From contig JAUVQB010000117.1 of NCBI GenBank assembly GCA_030598385.1, positions 1 through 5,578 of the forward strand: a stretch of DNA of 5,578 nucleotides, written 5' to 3'. This document shows positions 1 to 5,402 of the stretch, piece by piece. Below the pieces are notes generated by a model. That model saw only the letters and a list, made by a program, of their open reading frames with translations. It was not told the DNA's origin and did no database searches. The DNA comes from Alphaproteobacteria bacterium. Its GTDB lineage: Bacteria; Pseudomonadota; Alphaproteobacteria; Kiloniellales; JAKSDN01. A program made the translations under genes and the position numbers. Position 1 is the first letter of the stretch, and each line of letters opens with the position of its first letter.

Positions 1-117
1 CTCAAGCTGACCCGGTCCCGCGAGGCCAAGCTCGCCGGCGAGCTCGACCGCCTCGCGCAGTTCGTGGGCGCCGAGACCGTTCGCTGCGAGCACGGGGTCT
101 TGCGGGCCGGGAACTAA
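1..117 (+). CDS. C-terminal 38 codons of an unidentified protein (5' end outside the window)
   Basis: An open frame enters from the left edge in phase with base 1 and ends at TAA (115-117). The 38 visible residues run from LKLTRSREAKL to the C-terminal GVLRAGN, and nearly every codon ends in G or C, as expected for a real gene in this genome. The segment holds an amphipathic helix (about residues 8-22) followed by a short beta-like stretch (ETVRCEHG). It faintly recalls the C-terminal end of winged-helix YcaQ/AlkZ-type crosslink-repair proteins ('ELxRLAxFxG'), but 38 residues are too few to assign a family, so no function is claimed. All but the first base of the visible part is overlapped antisense by the aldehyde dehydrogenase frame; codon statistics favour this strand as the ancestral coding strand here. 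Confidence 0.7.
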   Translation, partial: LKLTRSREAKLAGELDRLAQFVGAETVRCEHGVLRAGN

Positions 118-1606
118 CCCCCTCCCGCATCACACCCGGGTCGGCGATAGGCTCCGGCGAAGTGTTGATCCATACGGTCTTGGGCCGGGTGTAGTCGTAG
201 ATCGCCTGGAAGCCGCTCTCCCGGCCGTAGCCGGAATCCTTGAAGCCGCCGAACTCGGCGATCGGGCTGACCACCCGGTAGGTGTTGATCCAGACGATGC
301 CCGCGCGAGTCGCCTTGGCGACGCGGAGCGCGCGCGCGCCGTCGCGGGTGAAGATGCCGCAGGCGAGGCCGTACTTGGTGTCGTTGGCGAGCCGGACCAC
401 CTCCTCTTCGGTCTTGAAGCGCAGCACCGAGAGCACCGGGCCGAACAGCTCGGTGTCGACGATCCCGGTCTCCTGGGCCGGGCATTCGAGGATGGTGGGC
501 TCGTAGTACCAGCCGGCGTTGAGGTGCGCCGGTTTCTTGCCGCCGTGGCGCAGCTTGGCGCCCTGGTCGATGGCCTTGGCGACCTCGGCCTCGATGCGGA
601 TCATCTGCCCCTCGGTCGCGAGCGGACCCATCTGGGTTTCCTCGGCCAGGGGATCGCCGATCCTGATGTTGGCGGTGCGCGCGACCAGATCGTCGAGGAA
701 GCCGTCGGCGATGCCGTCCTGCAGATAGAGCCGCGAGCCGGCGACGCAAGACTGGCCGCTGGCGCCGAAGATGCCGGCCATCTGGCCATTGACGGCGCTC
801 TCGAGGTCGGCGTCCTCGAACACTATGAAGGGCGACTTGCCGCCCAGCTCGAGGGAGACCTCGGCGAAATTCTCCGCTGAATTGCGCACGATGTGACGCG
901 CCGTCTCCGGCCCGCCGGTGAAGCTGACCCGGGCGACCAGCGGGTGCGACGTGAGCGTCCGCCCGCAGGGTTCGCCGAAGCCGGTGACGATGTTCACGAC
1001 GCCGGGCGGGAAGCCGGCCGCCTCGACCAGCTTGCCGAACTCCAGCATGGCGGCCGAGGCATGCTCCGAGGCCTTGAGGACCACCGTATTGCCGGCCGCC
1101 AGCGCCGGCCCCAGCTTCACCGCGACCAGGAAGAGCTGCGAGTTCCAGGGGACGATGGCGGCGACCACGCCGAGCGGCTCGCGGGTGGTGAAGACGCAAA
1201 GGTCCGGCTTGTCGATCGGCAGGGTCTCGCCGGTCACTTTGTCGGCCAGGCCGGCGTTGAAGTGGAAGAACTCGGCGATGTATTTCGCCTGCCAGCGGGT
1301 CTCCTTCAGCATCTTGCCGGTGTCGACGGTCTCGGTGCGGCCGAGCAACTCGGAGTTCTCGGCCAGCAAGTCGGCGAGCTTGCGGAGACTGCGCCCGCGC
1401 TCCGACGGGGTGGTCTTCGACCAGGGCCCCTCGAGGAAGGCCCGGTGGGCCGCTTCCACGGCGCGGTTCACGTCGGCCTCGCTGGCCTCCGGGATCTCCG
1501 CCCAGACGGCGCCCGTTGCCGGGTTCACGCTCTCGAAGGTCTTGCCGCCCTCGCCGTCGACCCATTCGCCGTCGATCAGCATTTGGTAACGCTTGCGCTC
1601 GCTCAT
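2..1606 (-). CDS. NAD(P)-dependent aldehyde dehydrogenase with an unusual Arg-rich C-terminal extension
   Basis: The 534-residue product belongs to the aldehyde dehydrogenase superfamily, which oxidises aldehydes to carboxylates with NAD(P)+ in the cytoplasm. Visible landmarks are VPWN with Asn155 (oxyanion hole), VLKASEH with Lys178 (cofactor binding), FTGG at 229-232 (Rossmann turn), ELGGKSP with Glu253 (general base), GQSCVAGSR with the nucleophile Cys287, and ELFGP at 386-390. The fold is therefore complete. ATG at 1604-1606 is preceded by GGAGGT (1612-1617) with 5-nt spacing, which fixes the start. The GQSCVAGSR context and overall flavour recall DhaS-like and TgnC-like dehydrogenases, but the substrate is unknown. 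The family-like part ends near PEPIADPGVMREG (residue about 496). The last 38 codons lie antisense to the left-hand gene and encode mostly Arg, Pro, Ala and Ser, unlike any ALDH tail. The gene is divergent from the Rid gene. Confidence 0.95.
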   Translation of the reverse strand: MSERKRYQMLIDGEWVDGEGGKTFESVNPATGAVWAEIPEASEADVNRAVEAAHRAFLEGPWSKTTPSERGRSLRKLADLLAENSELLGRTETVDTGKMLKETRWQAKYIAEFFHFNAGLADKVTGETLPIDKPDLCVFTTREPLGVVAAIVPWNSQLFLVAVKLGPALAAGNTVVLKASEHASAAMLEFGKLVEAAGFPPGVVNIVTGFGEPCGRTLTSHPLVARVSFTGGPETARHIVRNSAENFAEVSLELGGKSPFIVFEDADLESAVNGQMAGIFGASGQSCVAGSRLYLQDGIADGFLDDLVARTANIRIGDPLAEETQMGPLATEGQMIRIEAEVAKAIDQGAKLRHGGKKPAHLNAGWYYEPTILECPAQETGIVDTELFGPVLSVLRFKTEEEVVRLANDTKYGLACGIFTRDGARALRVAKATRAGIVWINTYRVVSPIAEFGGFKDSGYGRESGFQAIYDYTRPKTVWINTSPEPIADPGVMREGVSSRPARPRARSERSRRPRTARGGRARRRAWPRGTGSA

Positions 1607-1745
1607 GGCTCACCTCCCCCGGCTGGCGCGCCCGCATGATCTAGCGCGGGCCTCGCGCCCAAGGCATAAAGAGTTTCAGGATTGGAGTCAGCGAGTTTTT
1701 CCCGCAGTCTCTCGACGGAATGAGATTTAGGAGGAGACCGGAGCC
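1607..1745. promoter_or_regulatory. Divergent intergenic region between the aldehyde dehydrogenase and Rid genes
   Basis: These 139 bp separate two divergent starts and must carry both promoters. Ribosome binding sites are clear: GGAGGT on the minus strand (1612-1617) for the dehydrogenase, and AGGAGG (1729-1734) for the Rid gene. A short dyad, GCGCG-N5-CGCGC, lies at 1644-1658 and could be an operator, but it is short and G+C-rich. I see no convincing -35/-10 pair on either strand; TTGGAG at 1682-1687 has no acceptable partner. The assignment as a shared control region is inferred from gene orientation only. Confidence 0.4.
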
Positions 1746-2153
1746 ATGACGGACGGCGAGCAAGTGACCGGCAAGCAAGTGATTGGCGGGCCCCTCGTGA
1801 TCGGCGGAAGGCGGCTCACGCTGTCCAAGGCGATGCGTGCCGGGGATTTCGTCTTCGTGACCGGCCAGGTGCCGTTCCAGGACGGTGGGCCGATGACGAC
1901 GGGCACCATCGAAGACCAAACCCGCGTCGCCATCGAGCAGATCAAGGAGATCCTCGGCGAGGCGGGCTGCACGCTCGCCGACGTGGTCAAGGCCATGGTC
2001 TGGCTGCGTGAGCGGGCGGACTTTCCCGGCTTCAACCAGGTCTACGGCGAATACTTCCCGGACGACCCGCCGGCCCGCTCCGCCGTGGTCAGCGAGCTTC
2101 TGGTCGACGTGCGCGTCGAGATCGAAGTTGTGTCTTACCAACCGCAGGGATGA
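1746..2153 (+). CDS. Rid (YjgF/YER057c/UK114) family protein, atypical subgroup
   Basis: This 135-residue protein has the single-domain length and pattern of the Rid family, small homotrimers; the archetype RidA hydrolyses reactive enamine/imine intermediates to ketones plus ammonia. Family landmarks are VFVTGQVPF (36-44), the helix ending in CTLADVVKAMVWL (75-87) and PPARSAVV (108-115), with the conserved Arg111, then VEIEVV (124-129), whose Glu125 matches the archetype's active-site Glu. Relative to E. coli RidA, the Tyr17 position is Leu26, Ser30 is Thr39 and Cys107 is Ala113, and the loop between the Arg and Glu motifs is one residue shorter. It is therefore probably not the housekeeping RidA; deaminase activity is plausible but unproven. 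An N-terminal stretch of about 20 residues precedes the domain. AGGAGG (1729-1734), 11 nt upstream, supports the ATG. Some catabolic operons carry a dedicated Rid protein (for example RutC). Confidence 0.93.
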   Translation: MTDGEQVTGKQVIGGPLVIGGRRLTLSKAMRAGDFVFVTGQVPFQDGGPMTTGTIEDQTRVAIEQIKEILGEAGCTLADVVKAMVWLRERADFPGFNQVYGEYFPDDPPARSAVVSELLVDVRVEIEVVSYQPQG

Positions 2154-2164
2154 ACGCTTATACT
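2135..2164 (+). promoter_or_regulatory. Putative sigma-70-type promoter for the acidic hypothetical gene
   Basis: TTACCA (2135-2140), 18 bp, then TATACT (2159-2164) resembles a housekeeping promoter; the -10 is close to consensus and stands out as A+T-rich in this genome. The -35 overlaps the last codons of the Rid gene. Transcription would begin near 2171, leaving a leader of about 20 nt that holds the ribosome binding site GAGGT (2183-2187). The downstream gene may thus be expressed independently of the Rid gene. Recognised by eye only. Confidence 0.4.
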
Positions 2165-2192
2165 CCGGCGCGAAATTTGATCGAGGTCGAAT

Positions 2193-2675
2193 ATGACTGA
2201 AATGCTCCGACGGGACGAACTCGTTGAACTCCTGAACAAACTGGGCAGCGAGGACGAGGGGGAGACGCTCGAGGCGGCGCGTCAGGCGCATGCCCGTATC
2301 GCCGCCGCAGGCGTGAGCTGGGAAGACCTGCTGGTGCCCGATGATGCGGCCGCTGAGAACAATGAACCGGCCGAGGAGCCGACCGAGGAACCGGCCGAGG
2401 AACCAGCCGAGGAACCAGCCGATGAGAGCGGCGAGACTGAAGACGGGGAGCTCGGGGTGGCGGAGGACGAGTCGCCCGCCGAGCGGACCGGCGCCGGAGG
2501 GACAGATCAAGACGCCGAATCCCTCGCGCTGATCGGCGAACTGCAGGCCAGGTCCGATATCTCGGCGGAGCTGCGGAGCGAGCTGGAAGACTACAAGACC
2601 GACATCGCCGAGGGCGAGTTCCTGGCGGCGGACCTCCGCTACCTGCGCGCCGTTCGCCAGCGGCTCAAGAAATAG
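2193..2675 (+). CDS. Acidic hypothetical protein with an (EPAE)5 linker between two small conserved-looking modules
   Basis: This 160-residue protein has no assigned function. Three parts are visible. The N-terminal module (about 7-48) contains LLNKLGSEDEGETLEAARQA and VSWEDLL, a helix-rich pattern I associate with uncharacterised alphaproteobacterial proteins. A very acidic low-complexity linker (about 50-108) includes five EPAE-type tetrapeptides at 58-77 and is likely disordered. The C-terminal module (about 110-160) has IGELQARSDISAELRSELED followed by FLAADLRYLRAVRQRLKK, probably two or three helices ending in a basic tail. There is no signal peptide, membrane segment, catalytic motif or cysteine. 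The ATG at 2193 has GAGGT 5 nt upstream. The gene starts 39 bp after the Rid stop and ends 7 bp from the convergent MaoC-like remnant. It may be a housekeeping or regulatory small protein unrelated to the catabolic genes around it. Confidence 0.85.
   Translation: MTEMLRRDELVELLNKLGSEDEGETLEAARQAHARIAAAGVSWEDLLVPDDAAAENNEPAEEPTEEPAEEPAEEPADESGETEDGELGVAEDESPAERTGAGGTDQDAESLALIGELQARSDISAELRSELEDYKTDIAEGEFLAADLRYLRAVRQRLKK
2364..2423 (+). repeat. Five tandem 12-bp repeats encoding EPAE
   Basis: Five consecutive 12-bp units based on GAACCGGCCGAG (variants with GAGCCGACC, GAACCAGCC and a terminal GAT) lie in frame within the hypothetical gene. They translate as EPAE-EPTE-EPAE-EPAE-EPAD (residues 58-77). 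Units 1 and 3 are identical, and units 4 and 5 share the CCAGCC variant, which suggests expansion by slippage or unequal exchange. The copy number is a multiple of three bases, so changes would not shift the frame. Confidence 0.9.
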
Positions 2676-2682
2676 GCGGGGC

Positions 2683-3120
2683 TCACGAGGCCGCCTCGGG
2701 GGACATCCCGGGGGACATCCCGGGGGACATGGTGTAGCACCAGGCCATACCCTTGAGCACGCTCTCGCCGGTCTGCCGGGTGATGGCGACCTTGAGCTGG
2801 GTGACCGGCTTGCTGGCGTGCACGCTCAAAACCTCCGCTTCGCCGGTGATGGTGTCGCCGATAAAGACCGGCGCGAGGAATTTGATGTCGTGACTGAGGA
2901 ATACGGTGCCGGGGCCCGGCATGTCCATGGCGACGAGCGCGTTCAGGACGCCGGTCGTCAGCCCGCCTTGGACGACGAGGTTGCCGAACTTCGTTCCCGC
3001 CGCGAAGGCCTCGTCGAAATTCAGCGGGTTTTAGTCGCCGGTCATGTCGGCGTATTTCTCGACGTGCGCCGCCGTCGAGGAGAGGCTGCGGCTGGCTTTC
3101 TGCCCGACGCTCAAGTCCAT
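2683..3120 (-). pseudogene. MaoC-like (R)-specific enoyl-CoA hydratase / dehydratase, interrupted by a TAA in the active-site motif
   Basis: Reading through one stop, the frame gives a full-length (about 145-residue) MaoC/PhaJ-type hotdog-fold protein, a family that hydrates trans-2-enoyl-CoA to (R)-3-hydroxyacyl-CoA. It runs from MDLSVGQKASRSL through YADMTGD, stop, NPLNFDEAFAAGTKFGNLVV, MPGPGTVFLSHDIKFLAPVF and IGDTITGEAEVL to WCYTMSPGMSP. The stop is TAA, + strand 3031-3033, codon 30, at the x of the catalytic D-x-N-P-x-H motif; Asp29, Asn31 and Pro32 remain, but the expected His is Asn34. The start has an ideal AAGGAG (3128-3133) 7 nt upstream, and codon use stays G/C-ending on both sides, so the decay is recent or the stop is a sequence error. 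A restart at ATG 2928 would give 81 residues without the catalytic motif. It lies 82 bp downstream of the LysR gene on the same strand and may be co-transcribed with it. Confidence 0.85.
2698..2730 (-). repeat. 12-bp tandem repeat encoding MSPG at the end of the MaoC-like gene
   Basis: On the plus strand GGGGGACATCCC occurs twice back to back (2698-2709, 2710-2721), followed by a partial third copy, GGGGGACAT (2722-2730). On the coding (minus) strand this gives MSPG-MSPG-MSPE just after the hotdog domain's last strand (WCYT). MaoC-like proteins normally end close to that strand, so the repeat looks like a recently added tail. Confidence 0.85.
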
Positions 3121-3127
3121 TTGTAGG

Positions 3128-3133
3128 CTCCTT
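3128..3133 (-). promoter_or_regulatory. Ribosome binding site of the interrupted MaoC-like gene
   Basis: CTCCTT on the plus strand is AAGGAG on the coding strand, 7 nt from the ATG at 3118-3120. A near-ideal site ahead of a frame that stops after 29 codons supports this as the original start of a formerly intact gene, not a chance frame. Confidence 0.8.
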
Positions 3134-3202
3134 CTCTGATCGTGGCCGGCTTCGAGGCTTCGCCCGCAAGAAAGCTAACAGCCCCCGGGGAGACAGAGGC
3201 GA

Positions 3203-4120
3203 TCAGGCCGGCCGCCCGGCCTCCGCCTCGGCCAGGACCCAGTCGAAGAACTTGCGGGCGAGCGGGGAGAGTTCCGCGTCGGCCGGCACCGCCAGGTAGA
3301 CCGCCTGGCCGCGGCCCCGGCTGTCGGCGATCGGCCGCACCAGGTCGCCGCGCGCCAGCAGGCCGTCGACGATGCCGCTGAAACCGAGTGCCACGCCCTG
3401 GCCGTCGCAGGCCGCCTGAATCACGTTGGCGTAGCTGTCGAAGCCGAGGATATGGAGCGTAGCGGTCGGGGCGACCGCAGCGCCGCCGAGCCACCAGCGC
3501 CAGTCCTCGACCACATGCGGCGTGCCGTCCAGGTTCAAAAGCGTGTGGGCGACCAGGTCCTCGGACCGCGCGATGGGCGCCCCGGCCTCGAGGTATTTGG
3601 GGGCGCAGACCGGGAAGGACTCCACGTCGAACAGGTGCCGTGTCTTGAGGCCGCGCCATTTTCCGTCGCCGTACCTCAGGCCCACGTCGATGCCCTCGGC
3701 GGCCATGTCGACCGGCGCGTCGGAGACCACGACGCGGAGTTCGGCCCCGGGATGGGCGGCGCGGAACCGGGGCAGGCGCGGGGTGAGCCAGAAGGTGGCG
3801 ATGGCGATGGTCGCGGTCACGGTGAGCCTGGACGGCCGGCGCCGGCGCTGCAGGGCGCTTGCCGTGTGGGCGATCTTGTCGAGGCTCTGGCGCACGACCG
3901 CCTCGAGCTCCTCGCCGGCCGGCGTCAGGTCGAGGGCGCGGTGGCGGCGGCGGAACAGGGCCACGCCCAGGTGGTCCTCCAGGTTGCGGATCTGCCGGCT
4001 GACCGCTTCGCGGCTGACGCCCAGCTCCTGGCCCGCCCGGGTGAAGCTGAGATGCCGCGCCGAGGCCTCGAAGGCGACCAGGGCGTTCAGCGGGGGCAGG
4101 CGCGAGCGCAGGCTTTGCAT
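3203..4120 (-). CDS. LysR-type transcriptional regulator, GcvA-like
   Basis: The 305-residue product is a complete LysR-family regulator of typical length. The N-terminal winged helix-turn-helix shows PPLNALVAFEASARHLSF (9-26), the recognition region TRAGQELGVSREAVSRQIRN (27-46), then LGVALFRR (51-58) and LTPAGEEL (65-72). The linker helix (about 73-95) leads to the effector-binding domain, with LTVTATIAIATFWLTPRLPRF (99-119), VDVGLRYG-like IDVGLRYGDG (144-153) and CDGQGVALG (238-246). This wording (PPLNALxAFE, WLTPRLPRF, GxGKWxGL) matches the GcvA/AmpR-like branch, which act as tetramers on promoters divergent from their own. The gene is divergent from the flavin monooxygenase, its likely target, and upstream of the MaoC-like remnant. 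No Shine-Dalgarno sequence precedes the ATG at 4118-4120, so translation may be weak or near-leaderless. The ligand is unknown. Confidence 0.95.
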   Translation of the reverse strand: MQSLRSRLPPLNALVAFEASARHLSFTRAGQELGVSREAVSRQIRNLEDHLGVALFRRRHRALDLTPAGEELEAVVRQSLDKIAHTASALQRRRRPSRLTVTATIAIATFWLTPRLPRFRAAHPGAELRVVVSDAPVDMAAEGIDVGLRYGDGKWRGLKTRHLFDVESFPVCAPKYLEAGAPIARSEDLVAHTLLNLDGTPHVVEDWRWWLGGAAVAPTATLHILGFDSYANVIQAACDGQGVALGFSGIVDGLLARGDLVRPIADSRGRGQAVYLAVPADAELSPLARKFFDWVLAEAEAGRPA

Positions 4121-4217
4121 GAACTAATTGTTACGCTAAATCGAGTCTTTTTCAAGTTTACGCCGCAGCCAATGAGGCGCCATCTAGCAGGCAGACACTC
4201 GGTCGGTTCTGGGGGCG

Positions 4218-4262
4218 ATTTGTGCCCGAATTTCCCCCGGATTTCCCCCCGATTTCCAAGGT
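4218..4262 (+). repeat. Four ATTT-led direct repeats of about 11 bp upstream of the monooxygenase
   Basis: Four units follow one another without gaps: ATTTGTGCCCGA (4218-4229), ATTTCCCCCGG (4230-4240), ATTTCCCCCCG (4241-4251) and ATTTCCAAGGT (4252-4262). The two central units differ at one position. The 11-12 bp period is close to one helical turn, so the ATTT steps fall on about the same DNA face. They lie 56-100 bp upstream of the monooxygenase start. The function is unknown; protein binding or intrinsic bending are possibilities. Confidence 0.6.
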
Positions 4263-4302
4263 CGGAGATAGGCCGGCTTGGAGTCTGCCGACCACTTGGC
4301 CT

Positions 4303-4308
4303 GAGGAG
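4303..4308 (+). promoter_or_regulatory. Ribosome binding site that fixes the monooxygenase start at 4318
   Basis: GAGGAG lies 9 nt before ATG 4318-4320. The frame is open farther upstream to a GTG at 4222, but those 32 codons include the repeat region, have visibly weaker G/C bias at third positions and lack a ribosome binding site. The family N-terminus (MRFDLVVN, first beta strand) also begins at 4318. Confidence 0.85.
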
Positions 4309-4317
4309 TTTGATGCG

Positions 4318-5385
4318 ATGCGGTTCGATCTGGTTGTCAATTTGGAGCGCATGACGCCCGACGTGGACATGCGCGATGTGGCGCGGCACCTGACCGAGAT
4401 GGTGCAGATGGCCGACGAGGGCGGCTTCGATATCGTCTGGGCCGCCGAGCACCACGCCCTGGAGATGACCATCGCGCCGGGGCCGTTCCAGCTGCTCGCC
4501 CACCTGGCGGCGCACACCACGCGCATCCGTCTCGGCACCGCCGTCGTGGTGGCGCCCTACTGGCACCCGATCAAGCTGGCCGGCGAGGCGGCGATGTTCG
4601 ACCTGCTGTCCGGCGGCCGCCTCGAATTCGGCATCGGCAAGGGCGCCTACCAGCGCGAGTTCGACCGCATGAAGAACGGCCTGCACCAGAACCTCGGCGT
4701 GCCCATGATGCTGGAGATGCTGCCGGCGTTGAAGGCGCTGTGGCAGGGCGACTACGAGCACGACGGCGAATACTGGCAGTTCCCGGCCTCCACCTCGGCG
4801 CCCAAGCCATTGCAGAAGCCACATCCGCCGATTTGGATCGCCGCGCGCGACCCGGGCACCTTCAACGCGGCGGTGAAGGACGGCTACGGCGTCATGACCT
4901 GGGCGCTTACCCGGCCGTTCTCCGAGGTCGAGGCCTACATGCAGCGCTTCGAAGACGCGCTTGCCGCCGCCCCCGGCGTGGAGCGCCCGCGCTTCATGAC
5001 CATGCGTCACACCGGCGTCTACGCGAAGCCGGAGGAGGCCGGGGTCTTCATCGAAGCTGTCCAGCGCCAGGGCCGGATGTTCGAGAACCTGTTCCGCAAT
5101 CTGGCGCCGATCATCGATGGATTCCCGCAGGAGCCGGATCCCGCGCTGCTGACCAATCAGGCCGAATACGAGCCCGAGAATCTTTTGCAGAACCTCCTTC
5201 TCGGATCGCCCGAGGAGGTGACCGCCAAGCTGAAGGCCTACGAGGCGCTGGGCGTCGATCATTTCTGCTACAACGGCGCCTACGGCCTGCCCCTGGCCGA
5301 GCAGAAGCGGTCGCTGCGCCTCTTCATCGACGAGGTCCTGCCCGCCTTTCAGGCGCCGGCGATCAAGCCCGTCGCGGCCGAATGA
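4318..5385 (+). CDS. Luciferase-like (LLM class) flavin-dependent monooxygenase
   Basis: The 355-residue protein is a full-length bacterial-luciferase-like TIM barrel. These enzymes use reduced flavin from a partner reductase (usually FMNH2) and O2 to oxygenate an organic substrate; a few use F420. Landmarks are the first strand MRFDLVVN (1-8), GGFDIVWAAEHH (35-46) with the His pair typical of the luciferase flavin/substrate pocket, IRLGTAVVVAPYWHPIKLA (70-88), the DLLSGGRLEFGIGKG signature (95-109), the PPIWIAARDP strand (170-179), and GSPEEVTAKLKAYEALGVDH (296-315) near the C-terminus. There is no export signal, so it acts in the cytoplasm. No flavin reductase gene is in the window. It is divergent from the LysR gene and 119 bp ahead of a probable transport binding protein, consistent with an inducible uptake-and-degradation operon. 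The substrate is unknown; a RutA-type ring-opening or an aldehyde/amine oxygenase role are possibilities only. Confidence 0.93.
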   Translation: MRFDLVVNLERMTPDVDMRDVARHLTEMVQMADEGGFDIVWAAEHHALEMTIAPGPFQLLAHLAAHTTRIRLGTAVVVAPYWHPIKLAGEAAMFDLLSGGRLEFGIGKGAYQREFDRMKNGLHQNLGVPMMLEMLPALKALWQGDYEHDGEYWQFPASTSAPKPLQKPHPPIWIAARDPGTFNAAVKDGYGVMTWALTRPFSEVEAYMQRFEDALAAAPGVERPRFMTMRHTGVYAKPEEAGVFIEAVQRQGRMFENLFRNLAPIIDGFPQEPDPALLTNQAEYEPENLLQNLLLGSPEEVTAKLKAYEALGVDHFCYNGAYGLPLAEQKRSLRLFIDEVLPAFQAPAIKPVAAE

Positions 5386-5402
5386 CCGCTCGGCAAGACA
5401 GT

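Larger units (their letters stand above)
4121..4317. promoter_or_regulatory. Divergent LysR / monooxygenase control region with CTAAT-like boxes
   Basis: This 197-bp region lies between divergent starts, the classical setting of LysR autoregulation and target activation. Next to the LysR start is an A+T-rich patch with CTAAT (4124-4128) and CTAAA (4136-4140), in direct orientation and 12 bp apart. CTAAT is the short element described in E. coli GcvA sites, and this regulator is GcvA-like. The same patch holds a T-N11-A match (4129-4141). Farther right are phased ATTT repeats (separate entry) and an imperfect hairpin with arms 4211-4220 and 4229-4238. I cannot place the -35/-10 elements with confidence. 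Binding by the neighbouring LysR protein is inferred. Confidence 0.5.

Noticed and set aside
893..1639. Long plus-strand open frames opposite the aldehyde dehydrogenase (also 524-880 and 918-1589).
   Set aside because: They mirror a dehydrogenase with intact catalytic motifs, are compositionally skewed and show no domain.
3031..3033. Programmed stop-codon readthrough or recoding in the MaoC-like gene.
   Set aside because: The codon is TAA, not the UGA or UAG used for selenocysteine or pyrrolysine. No downstream recoding structure is evident, and the catalytic His is also lost, so mutation or sequence error is simpler.
3181..3202. CCCCGGGG palindrome between the LysR stop and the MaoC-like start as a terminator.
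   Set aside because: It has no loop and no T-run on the relevant strand; it is a short self-palindrome in G+C-rich DNA.
4222..4317. A 32-codon upstream extension of the monooxygenase from GTG 4222.
   Set aside because: It lies in the repeat region, has weaker codon bias and no ribosome binding site, and does not match the family N-terminus; ATG 4318 has GAGGAG at good spacing.
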